Shown here: positions 22,166 to 35,280 of the stretch, piece after piece
How the letters are laid out: each line of letters starts with the position of its first letter
How positions within the stretch are numbered: position 1 is the first letter of the stretch
From: Setophaga petechia
Lineage: Eukaryota; Chordata; Aves; Passeriformes; Parulidae
Direction of reading: 5' to 3'
Length of the DNA stretch: 64,000 nucleotides
Assembly: GCA_024362935.1 (NCBI GenBank)
Contig: JANCRA010000001.1
Coordinates: 56,489,930-56,553,929 of the forward strand
Program-made: the position numbers and the translations under genes
Notes under the pieces: model-generated
Told to the model about the DNA's origin: nothing
The model's database searches: none
Seen by the model: only the letters and a program-made list of their open reading frames with translations

Positions 22166-25072
22166 AATTGCTACAGGACAAGACAGGAAATTTGATCAAG
22201 TCACTCTATTTCAGCGACCCTAAATGGTGTCATTGGAGAAAGGAGTTAAAAAAACCCATCCTAAGCTTCAGTAAGGAGGTTACTCCCCACGGATTTGAGA
22301 TAATCCCTTGTAAGGAAAAATGCTGGTCCAAGGGAGGTCTTTTCAGCCAGATGGTCTCTGAAGAAAATTGCTCTGTTGCCACTACTGGCCTTACCCTAGT
22401 GGATAAGTACTGTAAGCCTGCTGTGCTTCCCACTCACAACCTGCCACTGGATTCTCTGAAAGAGAAATCATCCTTCTTGTGTTTGGGGGTAGGGAGATGC
22501 AGTTGGCATACAACAGTCAAATGTAAGGATATATGTATAGGTGCAGAGAAGATCCATCCTTTAAATTTAAACATACCCCATCTTTCTTTAGAGTAGATTT
22601 GACACTGCACCATTATTTGTACAATCTGTAAGTGTAAGGATAGTGCTCAGGAGCCCTAGGCACAGAATGAGACCCTCAGTGCCAGATTCTAAGTTGGAGC
22701 AAAAAACCAGTCCAAGATTTTATAGGTTAGGTATAGCAGGAAGAGACAGCACAGGAGAATGAAAAAAGACAGAATCAGGCTGGATGACAGGCAGAAGTGT
22801 CAGCACGCTGCTAGTTCAACTCTTATCAACTATTCTATAGACATTGTAGCAAAAGAGAATTTTAAGGAGGAAGTTTATTTTTCAGGTGGTTGTTCTTATG
22901 TAGATTTTTAGATTAATTCTGAATGTGATACAAAATATGAACAGACCTGAAAAAACTCTCTTCAGCTAAGTAGGATATTTGTTTTGTTTCATTCTCAACT
23001 CATGATCAAAACATCTTAATAAAGCCATGATGATGCTTTAGAATATTATTACTGTCAAAAAGAAATAACATTTTAATCATGTTTAAAGCAGGGTTGGTGG
23101 CTGGACTAGGGTACTCTGGCCTGTGTGGGTAACCCAAACTGTATTTTCTGTTTCCATTTGCCACCCCCAGGAGGAGCATAGTGATCATAAGTGAAGAGCA
23201 AAATACGCAAACAAATTAAGTTCTTAATCATGAAATCTATCTTGCTTTAAAAATGGAACAAAAAGACACACACAGGCTTTTCTTTGTATATATGTGTAAG
23301 GTTTGAACAAACATTGATTAGATAGCTTTTGCATCCAGCAGGGATTCTTGCATGCTTATTGACAAACATTCCAGATGTTGTGGGAGTTCTTTAACCTTTT
23401 AAACCCATACTAATCTGTAATTATTTTGGGAGAGGATCAGCAGTCAAGGAGAAGAGTATACTCTGTGTATTTTACTTCCTTTTGCTGCAGTTGACAGTGA
23501 ATGACCCACAGTCTTAAAGACCTGAAGGAATCATTAAATAGATTTGCATTTAGCCTTGATCCAGAAACCATTATGAAGGAAATGCAAAGCTTTACAATAG
23601 CCCTATTAAGACATTTTATTAATGCATCTGTTCATTATCACTAGCTGTCTTGCAGAGTTCTTACACAGTGGAATTTAAATTTCTTGATGTTATATTTGGT
23701 TTAAATGGTCATAAGGATAACCTTCATCTCCCTCAGGGCTCATTATTGCATAGGTGTGGAGAACATGATTAAACAACAGTACAGTGGGAGAAACCCCTGG
23801 GTATTGTGTTCTGCCAGATGCATGAGAGCTATTACACCTTTGTTCCTACTGCAGTATGCACAGCTTTCTGCTGCTTGTCCTTTAAGGTTTCGTATAATGA
23901 AAAATAAACAGTTTGAGGAGGCAATTTTCCACCAGTGATGCAGGAAGCATATTTTTCTTCAGAATGTGCAGGGTACTCAACACAGAGGGGTCCTGCTCAA
24001 TTAATAAGGCTTTTCTAGCATGACTGCAAGAGAAATTGCTGTTAGGTATTGTTTATTTAACAATTTATGCATAGTTACACATGTAAACCACAGTAAGGAA
24101 GAGCTGAGAGAGAAAATAACAGCAGGGTGCACTGGTGAGAGCTGCAGTCAGCCAGTGCCATTTCTGAGCTGAACCTCCAAAACCATGAGAGCTTTCCAAA
24201 AGTCCCAGCAACAAGCACCAGTTATCATGGAATTGCCAGTGGGACTGAAAACTGCTGAAGGTTCAGCATGACTCAAGCCCTGAACCACAGGTTGTGACAA
24301 GGGACTGCTCTAATATCCTCTGTTAGCTTCATGCAAAAATCAAATCCCAGGGACCTCCTGCATCTCTCCTGCCTGTCTGCAGCTTGAGAGGGAATTGGCA
24401 CTGACTTTAATGAGGATACATTGCTCCGAGATGTCTCTTAGAGATCACTGTTTTTCACTCTCATTTGTTTTTTCAGTTCAAGCCAGCCCAGCCTGCAACC
24501 TAAAAGCTCCCATGAAAACCTTGCCTCCCACTAATATGTGTGAAAATTTAAATAAATTAAAAATCTGTACTTAAATGAAAAGATGGTTTATTGCCTCCCT
24601 GCAAATACAGAAAAACCTACAATGAGGCAAGGCCAATATAAATTGAGATGGCTTAAAGGCAATTATTCAAATTCTATGAAATATTGCATATTCTTAGCCT
24701 AAACACAAAATATTTTGTGTAAATACAGGACCAGTTATCAAGATCACAAACACAAAAATGAAAAGAATATGGATTTTAGTAGAGGCAATTCCGAAGGGCC
24801 AATTGCAGGGAAAATTCTTACTGTGTTTAAGTGTTATTTGAAAACAATCCAATTATCAGGATGCTGCAACTGTGAACAGTTTGCCTTCACAACATATAAA
24901 CAGCTACAACTATTTCCCCAATCCAGTCCCAAACATCATTAATAGCAGTAATTTCAGTGACTGTAGAATACAGCAAATACCAAGATATTATGGCTGGACT
25001 CTTCAGCAAGTAAAGAAACAAAATAACTAGCACACCCAATACCTAACCTCCAGGCATGTATGATTTCTCTGA
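22166..25072. other. Unique non-coding DNA, no supported gene
   Basis: The longest open frame of the window (22153-22596, plus, 147 codons) starts inside the minus-strand CR1 and runs antisense to it before entering unique DNA. It resembles no protein family I know, and its start codon belongs to the transposon, so I do not call it a gene. The rest shows nothing recognisable. Confidence 0.6.
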
Positions 25073-25130
25073 AAAAGTTTACCTCTATTCAGGTAAACTT
25101 TTACCCAATGTAAAAGCTTACCTGAATAGA
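25073..25130. repeat. Compound hairpin: three alternating copies of an AAAAGYTTACCT motif
   Basis: Two overlapping inverted repeats share their middle arm. First: 25073-25084 (AAAAGTTTACCT) pairs perfectly with 25091-25102, with a 6-base loop. Second: 25084-25104 pairs with 25110-25130, a 21-bp arm with one mismatch and a 5-base loop (CCAAT). The two folds are mutually exclusive. The mismatch is A-C on the plus-strand RNA but would be a U-G wobble on the minus-strand RNA. The long, nearly perfect, short-looped stem is most simply explained by a local template switch during replication. An RNA hairpin is the alternative. Confidence 0.9.
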
Positions 25131-28100
25131 ACATGCAGCATTTTGAATCAACCAGTGGGAAAAAAAGGTATGTTTAAATATTGGCTACAATAATCATTTC
25201 CAAAAAAAACCTTTCAGTAAATATTTTTCATGACAATTAGCTGGGATGTCAATGGGTGCTTCAAAGAATTTGACCACAATTGCTTGGTTCATTACCTCTA
25301 TTTTTCCTGTTATATTCAAGCAAAGCACAGCAGTGCTGCACTGAGACTTTCCCCTGACTGCATAGTGCATGGCATTCTGCTTTTCAACAGCAGAATGGTG
25401 TAGCAGCACAAATTGGCTTGAAATATTATGAAATAGCATCATTACTTGTGTATGAAATCTCAAAATCACCACACTACAACCTTAATTTTCATTGGCTTTC
25501 TCACGAAGCCAGCAGCTAAACCTCACCACTGATGGAAATTCATTCAATTATTTCTAGGCAGTTCCTAACTCCTCAGCCAGCAGTGTGCTAGGTGATAACA
25601 CAGCCACTGACTTTTCCTTACGCTGTGGGGAACAGGATATGTATAAATACATCTAGAGGATCATCTGTAGTCAATGTTCATCTGACCTAAAGGAAGCTCC
25701 CTTGGTTTCCCAGAAGCTGAAAAGCATATTTCATAAGGAAATCACAAATATGTTTGTCTGTACAAGCCTCCTTTCAGGACTCCTGAGCCCACTCCAAGTA
25801 TCATTCTCCTCTTCAGTTCCTGGCAGTGCCATTACTGTAGTCTGATTTGGTCAAATTTTTATACCAGCTCTGCTTGTACAAACAGAGACTCAAAACAGTG
25901 TGTTAAGTACAGCATCATATGTTCCTTTTTTTTTTAATCTCATCTATTTTTCTCATGCACATTTCACAGTATTTTTTAACATATTTCTTTTTTTCTTTCT
26001 TAATTTGACAGTAAGATCTTTGTTATTTAATGATGAACATCAGCATTTTGCTACAAATATTTTGGTTTTATTCTGATAAATTTACTACCTTTGGTGTCTA
26101 AGCTTTAAAAAAAAAAGCAGATCCTTTTGTAGTTATGAATGGTACTGATGTAATTAAAACTCACAAAAGAATATGTGAAATTAAAAATATTCAAGCATTT
26201 CCTGTCCAAACTATCATTAGCCAAATACAGCATTCATTCATAACTGAAAATGGAGAATCAATAGGACATTTAACATCTGGGCACTGCTTTTTCAGTATTA
26301 TCTAGTTTCAATTAAAACAAAAAACCCAACAAAACAAAGGAAAAAAAACCACAAACCACCAAAAAAAAGCCCAGCAAAACCAGTAAGAGTAAAATGAGAT
26401 AGGAAAAGTTTCAAGAGATCTGAATTTTTTTTTGACCTGCACTCAGACTAAATAGCCACATGCTCCCTTTTCTTGTTTTAATCTTCCATGGATCAGTCCA
26501 CAGCTATGCAGGATGCAGTGTTAACCTGAAGAAGTTCAGTAACTATCAGTAGATCTCTCCACCATTCTGCCTAGACACACAAACCTCCTCTTCTTTCTTA
26601 TCTTTCTGCTCCTGAACAGGCCGACTGATTGCATGGAATTGCATCAGAGTATGATTGCATCAAATCAGTATTCAGGGAATCCAAACATCCAACCAGTTGC
26701 AGTGTCTCTCCCAAGCAACTGAGCAAGGTTTCGTTCTGCTCACAACCTGTCTTCAGAAATTATGACATCTATATTATAAAACTGAGGAAGAGAGGCACTT
26801 TGCAGATAAGTGGAATTTATTCAAAATGCTTCCATGTAACAAATCACTTTATGGGTGCCCTTTAGACTCAGGCACATCTCTATGTTTTAGCAATTATTCA
26901 TAATTTACATGTTCACAATTTAAAAGAGTTCTAAAATCAAAATGCATTAGAAGCCTACACTGCCTCAAATGGTCAAACAAGTCTTGATAGCACTTCACTT
27001 TAAGAGACTCTAAATAAATTAAATAATGACTAGGGAAGCATGAACCTTTCCTGGTGTGTCTGTGAACACGGTGAAAAGTAGCAATAGTCTCCCAAATCTA
27101 GGATAAAAGACAAAAACCTGTCTCATAGTCACAAAATATCCTGTTACCATAGTGATGGGGACTGAGCAAATGACTAAAAATACCTGGTCTTAGTCACACT
27201 GTCTTAGGAATGTGACCTAAGTGACACATGATAGATGATTTTCCTTGAGGAATTGATGGCATTTACAAGGAGCTGACACTAGTCAAAAGCATCAATTGCA
27301 TGTGGGTTTCCCTCACTAAATAAAGTTGGACTCTAAAAGCATTCTTTGGAGCTGCTAATACATGAAATTAACCATAACCTCCAAAGAAGAACACTGTCCA
27401 CAAGAATCCCCCAGTCGTGACTGTCAAAGTTAGGACAACTCATGTTTGGGCTATCTTTGGTTCACAACACCCACATGTGTCAGCACAACCCAAGAGGGGG
27501 CTAATAAAGTGTGCTGCAGGAGAAGCTGCCAGTGGCATCTCCCACATCCTGTTTTATTTACAAACAGCCATCTAAGAATGTTTGCATCTCTGAATGTTCC
27601 TAAAAGTTTCCTGCACTGAGCTGTTCAAGAGTGATGGAAGGCGAACACCACAGACTCTGCTGAGTGTACAAAGGGGTTAATGTTTGCCCGGAGGCATCTG
27701 CAAGTGCAGACCTGCCACAAAATTGTTCTGCACCCTCTGAAGGATATTAAAATAGTATGAGATTATATTCCATCATTCTTAGACACAGTGGAATTCTGAA
27801 AATACATATTTTATTTCAAGTATAGCAATAAAATGCTCAGTTTTGAAAAATATCATCAATATTAGGTAAGGTTTATCCTGACTATATTTCTAAGAGAAAG
27901 TAGTTTCTTATTCATGCAAGGAAAAGGAATTAAAAACAACAACCAAAAAGCCCAAAACTTTCAGTACCTTCAGGTGAAATTTTGTACCATTGTAAAGAAT
28001 TTCCAAGAAGCCACATACCTGAACAGGCCAGCTGGAGGACATACTGAATTCCAATGGGAAGTATTGAGTACCCACAGTATCTCAAAACTTCAGACAGATC

Positions 28101-29768
28101 ATTTCTGACCATCTTTTTGTCAAATTCTCCCTAGGAAAACACAATTGCACAAATTGAAAAAGAAAAGTTTTTGTCAGATGTATCTTTCCGATAAGGTATT
28201 AGGTACTGGAGGGGTTTTTGTAGACATGTTTTTCTCATTTTCTAGAAATACTTCTTCAAAACCAAGTTAACATGCTTGGAATGCTTTGTATGAAGATAGA
28301 GGCCTGTGCAGAGGCTACATGATGGGGTATTTATCTTCTGACTTATTCTTGCACTCAAGGGAAAGTCATGCATCATCCTTGCTGATGAAAGGAGAGCAGC
28401 TGTGCTGAAACACATCTCTTTCCCATATTAGAACCTCTCAATATGAAGAGGAGATGGTCAGCAGAACTGGTAGAAAGAGGGTGAAGTAAGTGAAAAATTA
28501 TTGTGGTTAATGTTGGTTTTTTACTTGGCAGATACACTCAACCTAAATCAGTATGTGAAACCTCTCCCCCTACAGTAAAAGGCAAGAGGAAACCTCAGAG
28601 TGGAAGAAATGTTCCCCACTGTAATGGAAATGCCCATCGATGTCTTGCCACAAATACTTAACAAAAAACCAAGGAGAACTCATAGCAGGAGACTGTCAAT
28701 AATATTCTTGATAAATTTAATATATTAAATAATATAGCTTCAGTCAAAGAGGCTAACTCAGAGATAGGTGTTGTACAATTTATTTTGTACTATTCAGGAA
28801 AAGTACAAAACAAAAATTAAAAAAGCTTCACAGTCTCCTATACCTTCATATCCACAAAACATTTCAGGTAATCTACTTCTAACTCACAGATTTTTGCAGA
28901 TTTGGTGAGATTCTGCAAATCTTTTTTCCCTGAGAGGCAGAGGTTATGAGTCTAGCTGATGAACTATTGATTAACAAAACCGTCAGACTTCCTGTAAGGG
29001 TTAACATCCCTAGATCATATTACACTCCATGTTGTGCATGAGCATTTATAACATGTTTCTTTCCATCTTCAAAACAGAGAAAATTATTAATGGCATCTTA
29101 AAATTTCTGAAAACCAGCATCTGCCTCCTAAGGCAGAGTTCGGACTCTAATCTTTGAAGACCATGAAGAAAAGATATTGGAAAAAAAAAAGACAGTACAT
29201 TGAACTTCAACATCTTATTTAACAGGTACATTTTTATTTCTCTGAAATGTCTTTTTAAAGATTTTTTTTTTTTAAATCAGTACATTTCTAACTCTTAGGT
29301 GTGAAAAAATGGTTACTGAAGTCCAGCTTGCAGTATTGTGTTTCAATGTATAGTTGAATACTCACCAATTCTCTTTCTCTCACTTTTTTCCCATGAGGGA
29401 AGCTGTTTTCTAGTGTACACTTGACTAATCTTGCTCACATTCTGTGATGAGATGGCCACCTGTTATTCTGGAAGAGGAATTTGAAGGGCAATGGATGAGA
29501 CAGAAAGGAAGTTTAGATTAAACTTTGCAGTCTAAACTTTTTTATTTTCCTTAGTATCATCATATAATCCTTGAGGTGATAAGGACTACACAAACAAAAA
29601 TATTCAGAAGAATGCAGATGGGAGCAAGGAGAGCACTTGGAGCTAAAGAACAGGCAGGTTTGGTATCAGTCAACTATTTCCTCTTCTTTTAACACTTCTC
29701 TGCTTATGTATCAGGAGAAGCAGCCCATGTCTCTACTTATATATATTTCTATTCTATCAAATACACGA
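25131..29768. other. AT-rich unique non-coding DNA, no gene seen
   Basis: Contains an A-rich simple stretch (about 26313-26370) and a partial X-box-like GTTACCATAGTGAT (27143-27156). Open frames are all under 100 codons with no family resemblance. Nothing else recognised. Confidence 0.65.
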
Positions 29769-29796
29769 TTTTTTTCTTTTTTTTTTTTTTTTTTTT
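29769..29796 (-). repeat. Poly(T) tract (T7-C-T20)
   Basis: Twenty uninterrupted T at 29777-29796, preceded by C and seven more T. On the minus strand this is a long poly(A) that ends the GC-richer block to its right, as in a retroposed RNA tail. Confidence 0.9.
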
Positions 29797-30096
29797 AGCA
29801 ATTGAGATGTAAAACAAAGTGGGAGCAGAAGAGCGCAATGAACATTCTGTTAGTTACAGGCTGTTTCTGTACCTGAATAGCTGCAAGCCCCAGCATTGAC
29901 AGTACAATATGCAGGCACACTACAACTGTCTGGAGGCAGAGGGATCAAGTTTTGCACGGGGCATTCTCCTCTAAAAACTGACACAGAACCTTCTGGAGAA
30001 GAAAAGATGGGAATGGGCACCGGCACAGCACTCAGCCTCACTGAATTCTCCCTAACAATGAAGGTACGGAACAACCGTGACAGTCAGACAAGTTGA
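29797..30096 (-). other. GC-richer block ending in poly(A) on the minus strand, possible retrocopy
   Basis: This block is visibly richer in G and C than its surroundings and contains several CpG, which are rare elsewhere here. It abuts a 20-base poly(T), so the minus strand reads as a transcript with a poly(A) tail. A 74-codon minus-strand frame (29850-30074) and a 66-codon plus-strand frame (29896-30096) overlap it; neither resembles a known protein. No clear target-site duplication was found. It could be a processed pseudogene, a SINE or coincidence beside a homopolymer. Confidence 0.3.
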
Positions 30097-30931
30097 GCAT
30101 GAGGTTTTTTAATAGCAAAATAGCAGAAATCAAGAATTCTGACACTACTAAAATATAAGTGCTGAACTAATTAAACAACCAAAATAATACCTTCTCCTTT
30201 ACTGCCTTGAATGTGCTGTGTTCAAATCACCTTCTGATGTATCTCTGAGTGCAAACAACAGCTTTAAGTACTTCTCCATTGACAGGGTGCCTTCCACTAT
30301 CTCAAGAAGCTGCAAAGACTTCCAAGTGAGATGCATTGTTCTTGTGAGTTTGAAGGCCTAGGTGTTTGTCACTAGAAGTCAAAGCACAGAAGATTCATTT
30401 TTTCAGTTTGGTGGACTATGGAAAAAAATTCTAGAAGGCCCATTGTAATGTGCACCTAAAATAATTACAGAATCACACAGAATCTTCTTATTTACATGAA
30501 TAGCCTGAAAAGATTGAAAAGGAGCTCTTGGTCATTTACTATCTACAATTACAGAATTAGCATCCAAATCTTCTTGCCAAGTGTTCTGCTGCAGCTGGGT
30601 AGATCTGCACAATGCCCATGCAAACTATAAGGATTAAGTTGTTTTCAAAATTGTTAACATTTTAAATTCTTATTCTACTATACAGCTTTGGTCTTGTCTT
30701 GGAGGTTTTTTTATAGAATATGAAGTCAGATTTTTGTGTGCAAATACACTTTAATTTGAGTAAGACTAAAGAAATATTTTACCTGCCAGCTCTTAAAATT
30801 GAACTGGTAATAGAAGCTATAGCTGAAAGACATTGAAAGCTTTAAGTGCCTCTTCCATATGAATGCAAACTTTCGTTGATTTTATTAATGTGTATTCATT
30901 AAACTTGCCAGGAAATTTCACACACATACTC
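30097..30931. other. Unique non-coding DNA, no gene seen
   Basis: Includes ACAGAATCACACAGAATC (30469-30486), which resembles reverse CR1 terminal octamers but has no CR1 body next to it. Nothing else recognised. Confidence 0.6.
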
Positions 30932-30968
30932 AAAAAAAAAAAAAAAAAAAGAAAAAAGAAAAAGAAAG
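30932..30968 (+). repeat. A-rich tract (A19 then GAAA-type repeats)
   Basis: Nineteen A followed by GAAAAAAG-type units, all purine. No retroelement body could be identified on the 5' side, so it may be just a homopolymer microsatellite. Open frames through it are artefacts. Confidence 0.9.
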
Positions 30969-33900
30969 ATTTTAGGAGACAAGAGAAATATATTGAAACC
31001 AATCCTTTTCATAAGAACACAGCAGGAAATTCTGTATTGGAGATTTTCCTGTCAAAACAAGATAACAGAAATACTAGAAAAGTGAGGATATTCAATATCC
31101 TGGAATACACGTGCATTTGCTGCAGTAAAATTACTAAAAGTAATTTTAAAACTCTGAAAGCTCTCAATTTTATCTTGATACAAAATGAGTAGAAAGGAGC
31201 TCTTTGAAGTTTCATCTCCAAAGTCCTCCTATGTGATTACCTTACTATGCCCCAGCTGAGGAAACAATCACAATATATATGATAAATAACAAAAAAGTTG
31301 AATTTTGCATTTCAAGCAGTGTAACTGGCAGAAATGTAAACCAAACCATAGCTGAAAATTTTCTATCAATGACATGTAGGTTTTCTTTATGTCCTGAATA
31401 TACAATTCTGAATAGAAATAGTAATTTTATGCTTAAGGTCATGAGTATCTGTGTGCATAAAGTCACTTGTAATTTTATTTTATACATTCAGATTGTGCCA
31501 AGACTAAACCAATCTGCTTGAAATAGCTTTGAATTAAGAGGAAAATGAGGTTTTATGCCTGGTCTTTATTCAGCAAGGTGCCTGAAAGATAAAATTATTG
31601 AAAAGTGGAGATCTGGGTATTTCTCAAAATATTGTCTTGTGGTAGTTTTGTTTGCTTGTTTGTTTTTGAGTTTATAATAGATTGAGTTTTTTTAAAAAGA
31701 AAATTACTTAGATGATGAATTTCATCTGAAACTGATTATTTTCTGGCATTCTGTAGTACTTTCTGTGTGCAACCAAAAGCCTGCAGGATTTCTCATCAGG
31801 CCATCTTCTTATAATTAAAAAATACCATTTGCACTTATTCATCACTCCCCTCTATGTCACAAAGACAAATCTGTTCCATCAGTCTTGATCTCTCTACTGG
31901 CTAAAATATCTTCCAGGTATTCCATATAACCTGACAATATGGCACCACAATAATCTGACAGTGCCTCCAACCTTTCTCACTGAACAGGGAGCTGAACCCC
32001 CTATCAGCTTCATTCAGCTCCACATCTGCAGAGACCATGCATTTACCATTTTCCCCACAGAGTCTGTCAGAGAAGAACAACATTTTAATGTCTGTAGGGT
32101 TTCCAGGAGATTGCAGTTTCCTGGGTTGCACAGGGAATACCCAGTGGATACCACAGTGGATCACCACAGTTCTTTCTAGACATGTCTATGGAGTTCAGGT
32201 GATTCATATCTGCTCGAAGGCAAGAGAATGTGCCAAGCATGGAATATTCAAGGGCTACATCTCTGGACTGATCAAACCCACAGTCTTCAAAGACCAAGAA
32301 ACAACATCATATTAGATGGATGAGAGGGGGAAAACCTGACTCGTTATCTACATGGGTATATAGAGTATACACAGCATTTCTACAGATTATTTTTTGTCAA
32401 ATTTTGAGGAAAAGTTTATTCAAGGCAATTATCACTGTTGGGAGGGCAGGGCCCATTGTGCTGTCTTGAAGGAAGAAAAACTTGAACTGTTGTAATAAAA
32501 TTGTTTTTATATTTATTTCAGATTCTACTTGAAGTTTGACTCTTTGAACAAAATGATCAAATCAATGGGTAAGTTGAGGAACAGAAAGATTGTTTAAGGA
32601 AGGCAGGACACTTGGACAGAGGGAGAGAAAGTCTTGTGAAAATCAGCGTGTTTAATTATTTCTTTTATTTAATGAAAATGTGTTTCAGAACAGTTCTGAT
32701 TAGGTTACCATTACATTCTTTTGTAGATCCATGATAAAAAAAATGTGGAAGATATGGACAAGTGGCTGTTTGAAATATCAAGTGTACAATCAAACCCTCA
32801 CTTAGGTACAGCAGCTGTCTGCACTACAGATGTCTTTGTAAAATCAAATTCATGCTGCAGATTTGATGGGAATGCATTGAATGGCTCTTCCTACTGAATT
32901 ATACATGGGGCAATTTTTTTTTATAATATCACAATTTAATTTCGAGCAATTTACATATTCTGATTAATAGTGCAGCGCAAAGATATATTTAATATGCTCT
33001 GGCACTGCTGTATAAATAATGTCTGATATCAATATTTTGTGCTGTTCTTTAAGATTAATTAATTTTAAGGTTGTAGTCAAGTTACACTACTCTTTCTTTT
33101 ATATGCCACAAAAAATGTATTCTAAACTACCTTTTGTTTAACATAATTTCTCTCCGTTACACTATCTTTAATGAGAACTTTTACAGGAAAATATGTTGTT
33201 TTTAATGGAACAAGATGCCAAAACGGGGGGGGAAAGTACTTTTTATTTAATAAGTGTTTAGAATATACTAAAGCAGAACAAATACCAAGCAGGATGGTTG
33301 AAAAGGAATTTCTATCAATTTATCTGCATTGATGTATATTCCATCACTTACAAATTTCAGTTCAGATAATGCTACTAATTAGTTTTGGCTGATATTGGAG
33401 TATTTTGTATGCCCCATTTATAAAAGCTGTTTGCCCATCTGTTAATAGGTTGGAAGTGATTAAAGGACACTTATTTTGGCTGTTGCAAAGGCCAAATCAT
33501 TTTAAAGCTGCAAATATGTGACAAAATCAGCTAAAGGTTTGCCAAGTTCAGGACCTGATTTTCTTAAAGCATTGTGGTGTCTGCTTCCTTTCCCTCCTGC
33601 CTAAAGTGCCTCTGAGTTTTCAGTATTTAAATGCAAAAATTCATTCTGCTATGGCCGACTACACCTTCTATATATTTGTTCAAACTGAGGTTTTACTGAA
33701 CTTTGAATGTTTTTCAGATCTCTAGCATTTCTGCTGTTTGTCTTCAAGCTTTGAACCATTGCTTCTGAGAGCTTAATTAAAATGGGGCTTACAAGAGTAC
33801 TCATTACCACTGTGTTTTAATACCTGCACCTACTCTTCCTGTCTATTGTTTCATCAGTGTGCAAAAAAGAACAGGAAAGTCAGAGGAAAAAGAAGACAAA

Positions 33901-35280
33901 AAATAGGATAAATAGTTTGTTTGACAAGGATAGTCATGGACAGTGAGCTGGGAATCAACAGAAAATCAAAACCTCTAATGATAGAAGATTTAAGTGTGTT
34001 TTGAACTTTGTTGGAGGAGTGCTTGTGTTGGGTTCAGCCTCAGCTTCGGGTTTGCCTGGCCATGTCATTCTTGAGAGATAATTATAAACTTCAGTTCCAT
34101 CCAGTGAAGAGTCATGAACTTAACATTAATGAAGGTAAGAATTAACCTTGTACACAGAGCTGGAATAATTCCCACACAGCATTTACATCCTGTGGCCTAC
34201 CTGAAGGCAAAGGCAACATTTAAATTATACTCTTTTTTCTACATATATTTAACTTAATGCTTTGCAGTATGAGGACAGAAGCTGACCCTTACTCCCAATG
34301 AAAAGTAGCAATGGAGTTGTGAAAAGTTGTGAAAAGATCATTTACACAGATATTCTACCCCTGTTTTTTCTGCAAACTCCTGAATACTTTTTTCCTGACT
34401 GGGTTTGAATGTAATACCAAAGGGAAAAGACTGATAACTAACTCTAGACTCATTCTCTTCATCTGCAAATTTAATTTTATAAATGAGCAACATAAAGTGC
34501 TACCGACATACATTAAAGAAATACCACCTGCTTCGAACTGCTTTAATGGAAAATCTGTCTAGCACTTTCTTTAATGATTATATGTCTTAAAAATTCAACA
34601 AATGAAAGGATTATCACCGAAATCATATTAATCTGAAAAGGATTAACAGCCTACTGTTGAAAGACTTCATGAACTGCAGTAGGAGAGGATCTGAAATAAA
34701 AATGCAAAGAGCTTTTCTCATAAATAGTGCAGAAAGACTGTTAGAGGTTGAAGCAGCAAAAGTGAAAATGGACTGTAATGAAGAATGGGGATGTGAATCA
34801 AACACATCACTGATGAAAATAAAAGAAAAACACAGAAAACATTCTGTAAGCTCTAACATCCTCAACACCTGTATATGCATTTTCATTTGCAGGTTTCTGT
34901 AACTGGCTGCACTCCCATTATAATTTGTAATTTTGGACAAATTTAGATACATTATTTTAAATGTCTTGTTTAAAGAATGAAAATTTTATTGAGCATTCTG
35001 AATTTAATGAAATGCTGAGAATGAAACCTTCACTTCCTGTGGATACTGATCTTTTGAGGGTTAGAAAGGCCTCCCACAGTCTGCAAAATACTTGATCTTC
35101 ATCAATACACAGTTTAGTTTCTAGAATTTCAACATGCAAAAGGAATGTTTTATTTTTCTGTAATATCTTCCCTGCCTGTAGGACATTAATGGAATCGTGG
35201 CCAGGCATTTCTTGTTATTTAATGGCCAACAGAGTTAATTTCATCAAACCTCATTCAGTAGTTATCCATATTCATGAAGA
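30969..35280. other. Unique non-coding DNA, some conserved-element-like blocks
   Basis: No gene recognised. 32880-33100 and 33340-33560 are low-repeat, AT-rich blocks full of homeobox-type motifs (GATTAATAG, TTAATTAA, CTAATTAG), the usual look of vertebrate developmental enhancers; conservation cannot be seen here. A 10-bp tandem pair GTTGTGAAAA lies at 34316-34335. Overlapping open frames at 31901-32315 on both strands share no resemblance to known proteins. Confidence 0.6.
34316..34335. repeat. 10-bp tandem duplication
   Basis: GTTGTGAAAA repeated twice without mismatch. Confidence 0.95.

Noticed and set aside
30469..30486. CR1 terminal octamers
   Set aside because: The string resembles ACAGAATC repeats but no CR1 body flanks it on either side.
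30863..31192. 109-codon frame across the poly(A) tract
   Set aside because: Its middle is a lysine run from the A19/GAAA tract; not credible coding sequence.
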